Below are positions 8,098 through 15,926 of a stretch of DNA of 31,366 bases, piece after piece. Position 1 is the stretch's first letter; each line of letters begins with the position of its first letter. This DNA comes from JAPLST01 sp964397565 (GTDB taxonomy: Bacteria; Auribacterota; UBA3054; JAPLST01), in assembly GCA_964397565.1 (NCBI GenBank), contig CAYNJC010000047.1:1-31366 (forward strand), written 5' to 3'. The translations under genes were made by a program, and so were the position numbers. Below the pieces are notes generated by a model. It worked only from the letters and a program-made list of their open reading frames with translations. It was not told the DNA's origin and searched no databases.

Positions 8098-10080
8098 TCA
8101 TTCCCATTCCCGGGCATCCGGGGCATCGCTGACAACGGGCAGACAACTCATCCGTAGCCGGGCGCACCCGAGCGGGACCAACGTCACGGTTTCTTCATCC
8201 TCGACCGAACGAATGGGACTGGCGCGGAGTACGTCAACCGTCTCATTGACCAACTTCCACGCCGGAATGCGCTTGGCCCGTGCGGTGATCTCGACGGGGG
8301 CCGCCTCGGGCGTCCACGGTTGATCCGCACGCTTGCCTTTCTCGACAACCGTGAATCCCGCCAGGGGATCTTTTGTGTCCAGCACCACGCCATAGTTCCA
8401 CGGGGTGGTGGGAAAGATTTCCCACTCCGGCCACGCATCCGTGCCGCCGCAACGCTGCCAGCGTTCGCCGATCTTGAGGGAGAAGCTCAGCGGTCCGCGA
8501 TCCACGGTCACGCTGCCGGTCCGTGGCCAGGTGGTCAGCGAAAGCGCCATCGCCATGGTAAGTTCCACGGTATCGCCGTTCTCCCACGTGCGCGCAATCC
8601 GCACATACTGACCGGGATGCGCCTTGACCGCCACAGATTTGCCCGCCACGCGGACTTGGCAGTCCCGGCACCAGCGCGGCACGCGCAGGTAGAGCGGGAA
8701 TGCGCAGGGCGTTGCGGTCTGCACGGACAACGTCACCGTGCCGGTGAAAGGATAATCCGTGTCCTCCCTGATGGTGACCTTACCACCGCCGCCGACGGTT
8801 GCCGTCACCTCGCACGCGGCATACATCCACGCCACGAGACCGCCATCCGCTGAGGCCTGCCAGAGATTCTCGGCGAACCAAGGCCAGGCCATCGCCACGT
8901 TGTGCTGGCAGCAGCGGTACGTCTCGGATGGCGAGTAATCAATCTGACGGCCTTTGTTCTGGTATTCGTGCTTGCGGGATGCATCCAACTGCGGCTGATT
9001 GGACGCCGTCAGATAGTGCAACGCCTTCAGATCCGGGGTCTGAGCCGCAGGCAAGTGATTGAACAGCAGGTCTTCCACCCGATCCGCATACATGGCTTGC
9101 CCGGTGAGCTGGCCCAGCAGGTAGAAGCTCTTGGCAAATTCGCCGAAACCGCAGGTCTCAAAGCCCTGCCGTGGGTCAACGCAGCCGGGCCGGATGTTTT
9201 CATCCGCGCCAAAGATGCCACGGGGCTGCTGGCCCCAGGTGTCCAAGTGTTGGCGGTACCAATACTCGCTGAGGTCGAGGTGCCAGGCGGCGCCGGATTG
9301 CGTCGCGTAGATACCCGGATACGCAAACCGCTGGGTGAAGTTGATGACGTGGTGGTCAAGCCACTCGTCGGCCGGCTTGCTGATCCGGTGGAAGAATCGC
9401 GTGGCCAGTTGGAGCAGCCACGCGTCGCCCGTCTGGTTGTAGAGCCAGTAGAGATGCGGCAACATATCGCCGGCCCGCGCACACTGAATACTCGGCTTCC
9501 AGTCGCCGAAGTCTTCCCGCACGTCGGGGATGAAGTGCTCGTCCGGCAGCTCGCGGCAGAACGTGAAGAAGCGGGTCATGAACGGGATGATCCGCACATC
9601 GCCGGTGGCCTCGTGATGCCGAATAACCGCATCGAGCATGACCATGTGGGGCCAGAGGTCGCAGACCACTTGGCCATTCTTGCCCGGCATGCGTTTGTGA
9701 GCGGATGCGCCGAAGTACCCGTCCGCGTCCTGGCTGGCGAGCACCGCCTCGATCCAGCGCGCTGCCTCCGCCAGCAGCCGCGCATCTCCCGTCAGCCGCG
9801 CCAGACTATAAAAACCGCGGAGCCAGTACGGCTGCTCCTCCCAGCCTTCCTTGTCGGTGCCGAACCAGCCGTTGTCCGGCGCCAGGAACTGGCTCAATTC
9901 GGTCAAGCGACCGGTCATGCCGTCGGCCATCAAATCGAGTTGGTGTTTCAGCCATCCGCTGGGACGAACCGCCCCGAGCGGTAACTTGCTGAGCGAGTTC
10001 GCTTGCAAAGGCGGACGGTTAGCCGGGTAGCTTACATTGCTGCGGTTGGGTGGCGGACACTGCACGACATCGACGTTCAT
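8098..10080 (-). CDS. GH127-type beta-L-arabinofuranosidase (DUF1680 family)
   Basis: A 660-residue cytoplasmic glycoside hydrolase. The (alpha/alpha)6 barrel part contains GWFGTDKEGWEEQPYWLRGF and DADGYFG, followed by the hallmark ETCGFGEF (Glu308, Cys310) and YRCCQHN (Cys390, Cys391). In the characterised enzyme HypBA1 the equivalent Glu and three Cys bind zinc and one Cys is the nucleophile, so the active site looks intact. The C-terminal beta domains include FPLYLRVPRWC and TVDRGPLSFSL. ATG 10080 is preceded by AAGGAG at seven bases; an upstream in-frame TTG is less likely. There is no signal peptide, so short arabinosides would have to be imported. It lies 19 bases after the Fe-ADH stop and opposite araB, which supports arabinose use. 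Related families (GH146, GH142) cannot be excluded by eye. Confidence 0.9.
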   Translation of the reverse strand: MNVDVVQCPPPNRSNVSYPANRPPLQANSLSKLPLGAVRPSGWLKHQLDLMADGMTGRLTELSQFLAPDNGWFGTDKEGWEEQPYWLRGFYSLARLTGDARLLAEAARWIEAVLASQDADGYFGASAHKRMPGKNGQVVCDLWPHMVMLDAVIRHHEATGDVRIIPFMTRFFTFCRELPDEHFIPDVREDFGDWKPSIQCARAGDMLPHLYWLYNQTGDAWLLQLATRFFHRISKPADEWLDHHVINFTQRFAYPGIYATQSGAAWHLDLSEYWYRQHLDTWGQQPRGIFGADENIRPGCVDPRQGFETCGFGEFAKSFYLLGQLTGQAMYADRVEDLLFNHLPAAQTPDLKALHYLTASNQPQLDASRKHEYQNKGRQIDYSPSETYRCCQHNVAMAWPWFAENLWQASADGGLVAWMYAACEVTATVGGGGKVTIREDTDYPFTGTVTLSVQTATPCAFPLYLRVPRWCRDCQVRVAGKSVAVKAHPGQYVRIARTWENGDTVELTMAMALSLTTWPRTGSVTVDRGPLSFSLKIGERWQRCGGTDAWPEWEIFPTTPWNYGVVLDTKDPLAGFTVVEKGKRADQPWTPEAAPVEITARAKRIPAWKLVNETVDVLRASPIRSVEDEETVTLVPLGCARLRMSCLPVVSDAPDAREWE

Positions 10081-10099
10081 ACATATGCTCCTTGACAAG

Positions 10100-11248
10100 T
10101 CACATTGCGTGTGTATAGATCCGGATCATTTCTTCCTTGGTTGCTTTGCGCGGATTGGTCAACCCGCACGCATCCTTCATGGCATTTCCCGCCAGCATGG
10201 GCAAGTCTTCTTCTTTGACGCCCAGTTCTTTCAGGCCGGATGGGATGCTGATATCCCGGGACAGTCTCTGCATGGCTTCCAGCGCTTTGTCCGCGGCTTC
10301 CATCGTCGACAAGCATTCCACATTTTCGCCCATCGCCACCGCAATATCCACAAAGCGTTCCGGGCAGGCAATCAAATTAAACCGGGACACATGCGGCAGC
10401 AGCACCGCATTGCACACGCCGTGGGGCAGGTCATAAAAACCGCCCAACTGGTGGGCCATGGCATGCACATGTCCCAGACTGGCGTTATTAAACGCCATGC
10501 CGGCCAGGAATTCAGCATACGCCATCTTCTCCCGCGCTTCCATATTTTTGCCATTCGCCACCGCCGGACGCAAGTACTGGCTGACCAGTTCGATGGCTTT
10601 CAGCGCCGCCGCGTCTGTCAGCGGCGTCGCGCTGGTGGAAACATACGCCTCGACCGCGTGCGTGAGCGCATCCATGCCGGTGGCGGCGGTGAGAGAAACC
10701 GGCATGCTCACCATTAATTCCGGATCGTTGATCGATACATTGGGCGTGACGTGCCAGTCAACAATCGCCATCTTAATATGACGGTCGGTATCGGTAATAA
10801 TGGTGAAGCGGGTCATCTCGCTGGCGGTTCCAGCCGTGGTATTGACCGCAATCAAGGGCGGCATGGCTTTGCCCGATTTGTCCAAACCTTCATAATCTTT
10901 GATGGAACCGCCGTTGGTTATGACCAACCCAATTCCCTTGGCGCAATCAATGGGGCTGCCGCCGCCCACCGCAATGATGACATCGCATTTTCCCTTTCTG
11001 TAAAGGGCAATGCCTTCATCCACATTGGCCACCGTCGGATTTGGCTGAACACCATCATAAATGACCGCATCAATGCCGCTTGCGCCTAACAACCCCTTCA
11101 CCTTTTCGACAATAGGGGTCGTCATTAATGGTCGGTCGGTGACCACCAGCGCTTTCGAGCCACCCAGGATTTTGGCCTGTCTGCCCACTTCCGCAACCGA
11201 TCCAGCACCCATTATGTTAACGGTTGGCATGAAATAACTGTACATCAT
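10100..11248 (-). CDS. Iron-containing alcohol dehydrogenase (FucO/DhaT-like)
   Basis: A 382-residue group III metal-dependent alcohol dehydrogenase. It shows the NAD-binding GGGSPIDCAK, the substrate loop NTTAGTASEMT, and the metal ligands in GMDALTHAVEAY (Asp, His) and HAMAHQLGGFYDLPHG (two His). Full length for the family. AAGGAG precedes the double ATG at 11243-11248 by six bases. It leads the unit ADH-GH127-membrane protein-SDR. FucO-type enzymes reduce lactaldehyde made during deoxysugar breakdown, and others reduce 1,3-propanediol aldehydes or simple alcohols. The sugar context favours an aldehyde formed during pentose or deoxysugar breakdown, but the substrate cannot be read from sequence. 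Confidence 0.9.
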   Translation of the reverse strand: MMYSYFMPTVNIMGAGSVAEVGRQAKILGGSKALVVTDRPLMTTPIVEKVKGLLGASGIDAVIYDGVQPNPTVANVDEGIALYRKGKCDVIIAVGGGSPIDCAKGIGLVITNGGSIKDYEGLDKSGKAMPPLIAVNTTAGTASEMTRFTIITDTDRHIKMAIVDWHVTPNVSINDPELMVSMPVSLTAATGMDALTHAVEAYVSTSATPLTDAAALKAIELVSQYLRPAVANGKNMEAREKMAYAEFLAGMAFNNASLGHVHAMAHQLGGFYDLPHGVCNAVLLPHVSRFNLIACPERFVDIAVAMGENVECLSTMEAADKALEAMQRLSRDISIPSGLKELGVKEEDLPMLAGNAMKDACGLTNPRKATKEEMIRIYTHAM

Positions 11249-11275
11249 TGCGGCTCCTTTGGGTTTGTAATTTGG

Positions 11276-11602
11276 TTACACACGCACCTCGCCGAACGCC
11301 CGCTTTGAGGCGCGCGGCCTTTGTCGCAGCGCCTCCGCGGCGTTGTTCGGCTTCTCCTGTTTGACTATTCGGGTGGGCCAGTGGGTTTGTCGCTTCTTCA
11401 TGGCCGCAGCAATGGCATCCAGGTCGCCCACGCCGCGTTCCTCGATCACACGTTCCGACGTGACCAGCGCATAAGCACCCGGGTGCTGATCCCAAAACTC
11501 CCCGGTGACTTCCTGCCATGCCGACACGACAACATCCCGGCGCGGGTGTGCCGCGAGATAGCTGCAGATCGACGTTTCCACATAGAGCCGCTTGCGTTTC
11601 AT
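11276..11602 (-). CDS. C-terminally truncated PIN-domain protein
   Basis: The 108-residue product begins like a well-known group of PIN-domain proteins: YVETSICSYLAAHPRRD, then AWQEVTGEFW, then TSERVIEERGVGD. Family members are usually about 160 residues and carry further acidic residues and an 'LLTWN' region in the second half. Here homology stops near residue 70 and the remaining tail is Arg/Lys-rich and unlike the family. Without the second half the nuclease site would be incomplete, so it is probably a dead or non-nuclease relic, although its promoter looks intact. It lies 27 bases upstream of the ADH gene in the same direction and could be the first gene of that transcript. No antitoxin gene is visible beside it. 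Confidence 0.55.
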   Translation of the reverse strand: MKRKRLYVETSICSYLAAHPRRDVVVSAWQEVTGEFWDQHPGAYALVTSERVIEERGVGDLDAIAAAMKKRQTHWPTRIVKQEKPNNAAEALRQRPRASKRAFGEVRV

Positions 11603-11903
11603 GGAGGTAGTATAGCATCCTGCCCACCAAACTACAAATCACGCCGAACGAGAACAAGATCAGCGACATGCGGCGCGCCGCGTAGAGCCTGATACCTGCA
11701 TCGCGTGGGTGGGCGGCGACAGTAGTGGCCTGTTGTGCTCCCGCCAACAACGCCGGAAACCAAGACGTTGATGCCCATGTCGAGCAAGCCCATAACGTAG
11801 AAAATAATGGTGGTCCATTAAGACAAGGCGACGCAACTTCGTCCGGCATGGGAGCGTGCGCGCTTTGCGAACGGTGCGTTTGGGGATTTTGTTCCGTGCT
11901 CAT
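11603..11903 (-). pseudogene. Frameshifted small membrane-protein remnant
   Basis: From ATG 11903 the minus strand reads MSTEQNPQTHRSQSAHAPMP, then DEV. Skipping one G and, five codons later, one A gives RRLVL and then WTTIIFYVMGLLDMGINVLV plus SGVVGG, a convincing membrane helix. A further frame change returns to the first frame with AGIRLYAARRMSLILFSFGV, then ICSLVGRMLYYL, a second helix. Three frames are thus needed to read one coherent two-helix protein. That pattern is expected of a recently decayed gene or, less likely, sequencing error. No family is recognised. It lies between the truncated PIN gene and araB. Confidence 0.45.
11609..11637 (-). promoter_or_regulatory. Promoter of the truncated PIN gene, leaderless geometry
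   Basis: On the minus strand, TTGTAG (11632-11637), a 17-base spacer and TATACT (11609-11614) lie exactly six bases before ATG 11602. Transcription would start on the A of the ATG. The -35 is a 3/6 match and the -10 is 5/6. Confidence 0.5.
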
Positions 11904-11947
11904 AAACGTGCTCTTGCGCGGCCGACGCGCACGCCTGCCTCCCGCCC

Positions 11948-11976
11948 GTGCATCCCGCGCGCGTTTTTCATATACT
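11948..11976 (+). promoter_or_regulatory. Possible araB promoter
   Basis: TATACT at 11971-11976 is a good -10 box about 57 bases before the araB start. The hexamer at 17-base spacing (11948-11953, GTGCAT) is a poor -35, so an activator would probably be required. No operator is obvious. Confidence 0.3.
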
Positions 11977-12033
11977 AGAGTGGAAAGCAGTATTGCTGCA
12001 AGCATAGCAAACCATTCGATCGAGGATCAGATC

Positions 12034-13728
12034 ATGCCGGCAAGTTTTGCTCTCGGAATTGACTTTGGCACGAACTCGGTGCGCGCGCTGATCGTCAACA
12101 CACGCACGGGCGCAGAAGTCGGTGCGCAGGTGTACAACTACCCCAGCGGCGTGGATGGCATCATCGTGGATGCCAAAGACCCGCACATGGCACGCCAACG
12201 CCCACAGGATTATGTGCGCGGCCTCGAGGCCAGCGTGCGCGGCGCGCTGCGCGCGGCCAAAGGCGTGAAAGGGTTCCGCGCAGAAAATGTGGTCGGCATC
12301 GGCGTGGACACGACCGGCAGCACGCCGCTGCCGGTTGACGCCGCCGGCACACCGCTGGCCTTGCACAAAGAATTCGCCAACAATCCCAACGCGATGGCCT
12401 GGCTCTGGAAAGACCACACGGCCCGTGCGGAAGCCGAGGAGATTACGGCGGCGGCGCATGCGCACGCGCCCGACTTCACGCAGGGGTGCGGCGGCACGTA
12501 TTCGTCCGAGTGGTTTTTCTCGAAACTATTGCATCTGGCGCGGGTGGACAAGAAAGTGTTCCGGGCGGCCGCCAGTTTTGTCGAGCACTGCGATTGGATT
12601 CCAGGCTTGCTGTGCGGCGACACCGCGCCGCAACGGCTGAAGCGCAGTGTCTGCGCGGCCGGCCACAAGGCGATGTTCAACAAGGCGGCCTGGCACGGGT
12701 TGCCGCCGCAGTCGTTCTGGTCCGGGATTGACGCGCGCTTGGACGGCATCATCGCCACATTGTACCAGGAGGCGTACACGGCCGACACGCGCGTCGGCGG
12801 CCTGTGCCCCGTCTGGGCGAAAAAACTGGGTTTGCCGGAAGGCATCGCCGTGGCGGTCGGCGCCTTCGATGCGCACTTGGGCGCGGTCGGTTCGGGCATC
12901 AAGCCGGGCGTCCTGGTGAAAATATTGGGGACATCATCCTGCGACATGATGGTGTTTCCCGACACCAAAGATTTGGGATTTATCCCCGGGCTGTGCGGCA
13001 TTGTCAACGGCTCGATTCTGCCGGGACATTTCGGCGTCGAAGCCGGGCAGTCCGCCGTCGGGGACATTTTCAACTGGGTCGTGAAGCAGCTTGTCCCGGC
13101 TGATGTGCAGAAGCGCGCGGCCAAGAACACGCACGGCTATCTGATTGAACAAGGCCTGCGCCAGAAACCCGGCGAACATGGGCTGCTGGTGCTCGACTGG
13201 CACAATGGTAATCGGACCGTCCTCGTGGATCAAAATCTGACCGGGCTGATCGTCGGGCTGACGCTCGGCACGCGCGTCGAGGATATCTATCGCGCGTGCA
13301 TTGAAGGCACGGCTTTCGGCGCGCGCGCCATTCTCGAACGCTTGGCGCAGCATGGCGTGACGGCGGAAAGCGTGGTCACCTGCGGCGGGCTGGCGGAGAA
13401 GAACCCGCTCTTGATGCAGATTTATGCGGACGTCTTGGGCGTGCCGATGCGCCTCTCGCGCTCGGCCCAGACTTGCGCGCTGGGTGCCGCCATGTACGGC
13501 GCGGTGGCCGGGCGCGCGCATCCATCCATTGCCATCGCGCAACAGGCGATGGGCGGGCTGAAGTCCCTCAGCTACAAGCCCAAGGCCGCCAATGTCGCGG
13601 TCTACAACAAGCTGTACCTGCTCTATAAAAAACTGCACGATCTGTTCGGCACGCGCGCTGCCAGCGCGAATTGCGCGGACGTCATGAAGGAGCTACTGCG
13701 GGTGCGGACGCAGGCAGTGGCGCGTTGA
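12034..13728 (+). CDS. araB: L-ribulokinase (FGGY carbohydrate kinase)
   Basis: A 564-residue FGGY kinase, the same length as typical AraB (about 566). It phosphorylates L-ribulose to L-ribulose 5-phosphate in L-arabinose catabolism. Recognisable features are IDFGTNSVRALI (residues 9-20, phosphate 1 loop), GVDTTGSTPLPVD, PNAMAWLWKDHTA, GGTYSSEWFFSKLLH and VEHCDWIPGLLCG, which are characteristic of ribulokinases as opposed to xylulo- or glycerol kinases. VGAFDAHLGAVGSG holds the catalytic Asp, and the ATP region contains CGGLAEKNPLL. ATG 12034 has GAGG eight bases upstream; longer in-frame readings begin inside unrelated sequence. araA and araD are not in the window. Divergent from the GH127 operon and followed 39 bases later by the PlsB-like gene. 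Confidence 0.93.
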   Translation: MPASFALGIDFGTNSVRALIVNTRTGAEVGAQVYNYPSGVDGIIVDAKDPHMARQRPQDYVRGLEASVRGALRAAKGVKGFRAENVVGIGVDTTGSTPLPVDAAGTPLALHKEFANNPNAMAWLWKDHTARAEAEEITAAAHAHAPDFTQGCGGTYSSEWFFSKLLHLARVDKKVFRAAASFVEHCDWIPGLLCGDTAPQRLKRSVCAAGHKAMFNKAAWHGLPPQSFWSGIDARLDGIIATLYQEAYTADTRVGGLCPVWAKKLGLPEGIAVAVGAFDAHLGAVGSGIKPGVLVKILGTSSCDMMVFPDTKDLGFIPGLCGIVNGSILPGHFGVEAGQSAVGDIFNWVVKQLVPADVQKRAAKNTHGYLIEQGLRQKPGEHGLLVLDWHNGNRTVLVDQNLTGLIVGLTLGTRVEDIYRACIEGTAFGARAILERLAQHGVTAESVVTCGGLAEKNPLLMQIYADVLGVPMRLSRSAQTCALGAAMYGAVAGRAHPSIAIAQQAMGGLKSLSYKPKAANVAVYNKLYLLYKKLHDLFGTRAASANCADVMKELLRVRTQAVAR

Positions 13729-13767
13729 GGAGATGCCGATGACCGCATCCAATTTCCGGAGCTGACC

Positions 13768-14952
13768 ATGGCGCGTGTTGTGCAGGAACTATCCCGTGAT
13801 GAACAGGCCGCGCGTTTCCGGCGCGACATTGCGCATCGCTATAGCCCGGCCTTGACGGCCGTGCTGAAGCCGATCGTGCGCGGCGTGCTGCGGCTGTGTT
13901 TTGCGTCGCATATGCAGGTGGACGGGTTGCAGCATCTGTGCGGCATACCACGCGGCACGCCGATCATTCTCAGCAGTGTCCACAAGAGTCATCTGGATTA
14001 CGTCTTGCTGGGGTTGGCGCTGCATAACGGCCTGCACTACCTGCCGGGTATGATCGCCGGCAAGAATCTGTTCCACGGGCTGTTCCGGCATGTGCTGCCG
14101 CAGGTGAAAGCGATCTGCCTGGATCGCGTGCGGGTAAGCCCGAAGAATCTGCGCTCGCGCGAGAATCTCTTGTATCTCTCGACGTTTTACGACTACCTGA
14201 TGGACGAAATGCTGACGCGCGGTGAAATGATCGTCATTTTCCCCGAGGGCGGTCGTTCGTATGACGGGCGCTTGCTGCCGCTGACCCTGGGCGTGTTTGG
14301 CATTGCCAAGCGCGCGTTGCAGCGCGGTGCGCCGCAGGCGGCCATCGTGCCGGTGGCGGTCTCCTATGAACGCATCACCGAGGATGCCCACTTCGAAGAG
14401 TTGCTCGACGTCAAACAGCAAAGCCGGCATGCCTATCGCCGCCATGACATGCGCGCCTTCTACCAGCATGCCCTGTGGCAACCGCGCGGCGCGACTTATG
14501 TTGACTTGGGTGCGCCGCTCTACATCGACGATGTGCGCGCCATGGACGCGCTCGAATCAAACTTGCGGGCACGGATGGGCGCGCTGATGCGGGTCTCGGC
14601 CTGCGCGCTGGTGGGGCGTGCCGTGCGCGGCGTGCCCCAATTGCGGCTGGCGGCGCTAACGCGCCAGATTGAGCGCGACCTCGACTTCCTGCAAATGCAG
14701 TCGGTGCGGTTGTGCGCCAATGTCCGCGGCAGTGGCGCGGACATCGTGCGCGTGGCGCTGCCGCATCTCTGCAACCCGCGCCGCGGGCGGGATATCATTG
14801 CCATCGTCACCTCCGCCGGTGGCCCGCTGGTGCAGGTGCGCAATGCGGCCGTGATGAATTACTATGCCAATACCGTTGAACATTTCTTTGCGCCCGCCCA
14901 TGCGCCGGCCCGCATGGATGATGAACCAGCATGCACTGCGGACCGTGGCTAA
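13768..14952 (+). CDS. PlsB-like glycerol-3-phosphate/1-acyl acyltransferase
   Basis: A 394-residue member of the PlsC/PlsB acyltransferase superfamily. The four motifs are visible: HKSHLD (His72, Asp77, catalytic HX4D), a region around GMIAGKNLF (motif II), IFPEGGRS (Glu160-Ser164, motif III, in the EGGRS form typical of PlsB/DHAPAT enzymes) and VPVAVSYE (194-201, motif IV). It would transfer an acyl chain to glycerol 3-phosphate or a lysophospholipid at the inner membrane. It is much shorter than E. coli PlsB (about 800 residues) and lacks its extra domains. The start follows GGAG at six bases. Its last 22 bases overlap the downstream methyltransferase gene. Confidence 0.85.
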   Translation: MARVVQELSRDEQAARFRRDIAHRYSPALTAVLKPIVRGVLRLCFASHMQVDGLQHLCGIPRGTPIILSSVHKSHLDYVLLGLALHNGLHYLPGMIAGKNLFHGLFRHVLPQVKAICLDRVRVSPKNLRSRENLLYLSTFYDYLMDEMLTRGEMIVIFPEGGRSYDGRLLPLTLGVFGIAKRALQRGAPQAAIVPVAVSYERITEDAHFEELLDVKQQSRHAYRRHDMRAFYQHALWQPRGATYVDLGAPLYIDDVRAMDALESNLRARMGALMRVSACALVGRAVRGVPQLRLAALTRQIERDLDFLQMQSVRLCANVRGSGADIVRVALPHLCNPRRGRDIIAIVTSAGGPLVQVRNAAVMNYYANTVEHFFAPAHAPARMDDEPACTADRG

Positions 14953-15674
14953 TTGCCTGCCTCGGTCTGTGGGCCTGCGATCGTCCAGCGCAGCCCGGAC
15001 GCACAGCCACGCCCCTTGCCATGCTCACTGTGGATGACCCGCGCACGGCGCGTGACCGCGAAGCCATGGTCGTGCAGCAGATCGAAGCGCGCGGCATCAC
15101 CAATGCCGCCGTGCTGGCCGCCCTGCGCGCCGTGCCGCGCCATTGTTTCGTGCCCGTCCAGTTCCGGGCCGAGGCCTATACCGATCATCCCGTGCCGATT
15201 GGCTACGACCAGACCATTTCGCAGCCCTACATCGTCGCCGCCATGACCGCGGCGCTTGAATTGACCCCCGCGTCAAAGGTGCTCGAGATCGGCACCGGTT
15301 CGGGGTATCAAGCTGCGGTTCTGGCGGAGATTGTCAGCAATGTCTACAGCATCGAGATTGTGCCCGCGCTGGCTCAACGCGCCGCCGATACCTTGCGGCA
15401 ATTGCAGTACACCAACGTGCAGGTGCGCTGCGGCGATGGCCACGCGGGCTGGCCCGAGGCCGGGCCGTTTGACGCGATCATTGTCACCTGCGCGCCCGAA
15501 CAGATACCGTTGCCGTTGCAGGCACAATTGGCGGAGGGCGGGCGGATGGTGATCCCGGTTGGCGCGCGCTACGCCCAGGAGCTCGTGCGCATGCGCAAAC
15601 GCGGCGCGCAGCTTGTGCGCGAAAATTTGATGGCCGTCCTGTTTGTGCCGATGACCGGCACGGACCAGGAATAG
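14931..15674 (+). CDS. pcm: Protein-L-isoaspartate O-methyltransferase, apparently exported lipoprotein
   Basis: A 247-residue protein of the PCMT family, which uses S-adenosylmethionine to methylate L-isoaspartyl residues in damaged proteins. Motifs are YDQTISQPYIVA, the SAM-binding EIGTGSGYQAAVL, EIVPALAQRA, FDAIIVTCAPEQIP and GGRMVIPVG. The N-terminus (MHCGPWLIACLGLWAC) reads as a short lipoprotein signal with lipobox LWAC (Cys16), suggesting a periplasmic, membrane-anchored form. Signal-bearing PCMTs are known in several bacteria. The gene starts inside the end of the acyltransferase gene, so the two are probably translationally coupled. If a downstream start were used the protein would be cytoplasmic. 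Confidence 0.9.
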   Translation: MHCGPWLIACLGLWACDRPAQPGRTATPLAMLTVDDPRTARDREAMVVQQIEARGITNAAVLAALRAVPRHCFVPVQFRAEAYTDHPVPIGYDQTISQPYIVAAMTAALELTPASKVLEIGTGSGYQAAVLAEIVSNVYSIEIVPALAQRAADTLRQLQYTNVQVRCGDGHAGWPEAGPFDAIIVTCAPEQIPLPLQAQLAEGGRMVIPVGARYAQELVRMRKRGAQLVRENLMAVLFVPMTGTDQE

Positions 15675-15695
15675 TGCCGCAGTAACAAATTCAGC

Positions 15696-15715
15696 CCAAG
15701 GGAAATCGCCCTTGG
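15696..15715 (+). terminator. Stem-loop after pcm, possible terminator
   Basis: CCAAGGG (15696-15702), a six-base loop and CCCTTGG (15709-15715) form a perfect 7-bp stem 21 bases after the stop. No T-run follows directly; a T7 tract lies at about 15758-15764 after GC-rich sequence. It may act with Rho or be only a weak terminator. Confidence 0.35.
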
Positions 15716-15782
15716 CCACGATGCAAATGCCGTAGGGATGCCATAGCGCCGGCCGGTTTTTTTCGAGAAAAAGAGGCGCGGA

Positions 15783-15811
15783 TTGACATTCCGGGCGAAT
15801 AGTACTACAAT
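15783..15811 (+). promoter_or_regulatory. Sigma70-type promoter of the DUF11 lipoprotein gene
   Basis: TTGACA (15783-15788), a 17-base spacer and TACAAT (15806-15811) form a near-consensus promoter. Transcription from about 15818 leaves a leader of about 110 bases before ATG 15927. Confidence 0.8.
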
Positions 15812-15926
15812 ATTAGCGTTTGGTTTCGGAAGTCACTTCGGTAGTGTTCGGTAGATAATTGAGCGTTATGGCAACGGCGATGTGTTGGTGTCATGGCGCA
15901 TAACCGCGAGCAAGCGGAGTACGTTT

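Noticed and set aside
8902..9984. A 360-codon plus-strand frame
   Set aside because: Lies wholly inside the GH127 gene, which has intact catalytic motifs on the other strand.
11725..12033. Extension of araB upstream by about 100 codons
   Set aside because: The added residues are not family-like, and ATG 12034 has a ribosome site and gives the standard AraB N-terminus.
12188..12203. Another TGGCAC-type sigma54 element
   Set aside because: Inside araB, and the -12 GC is not at the required ten-base spacing.
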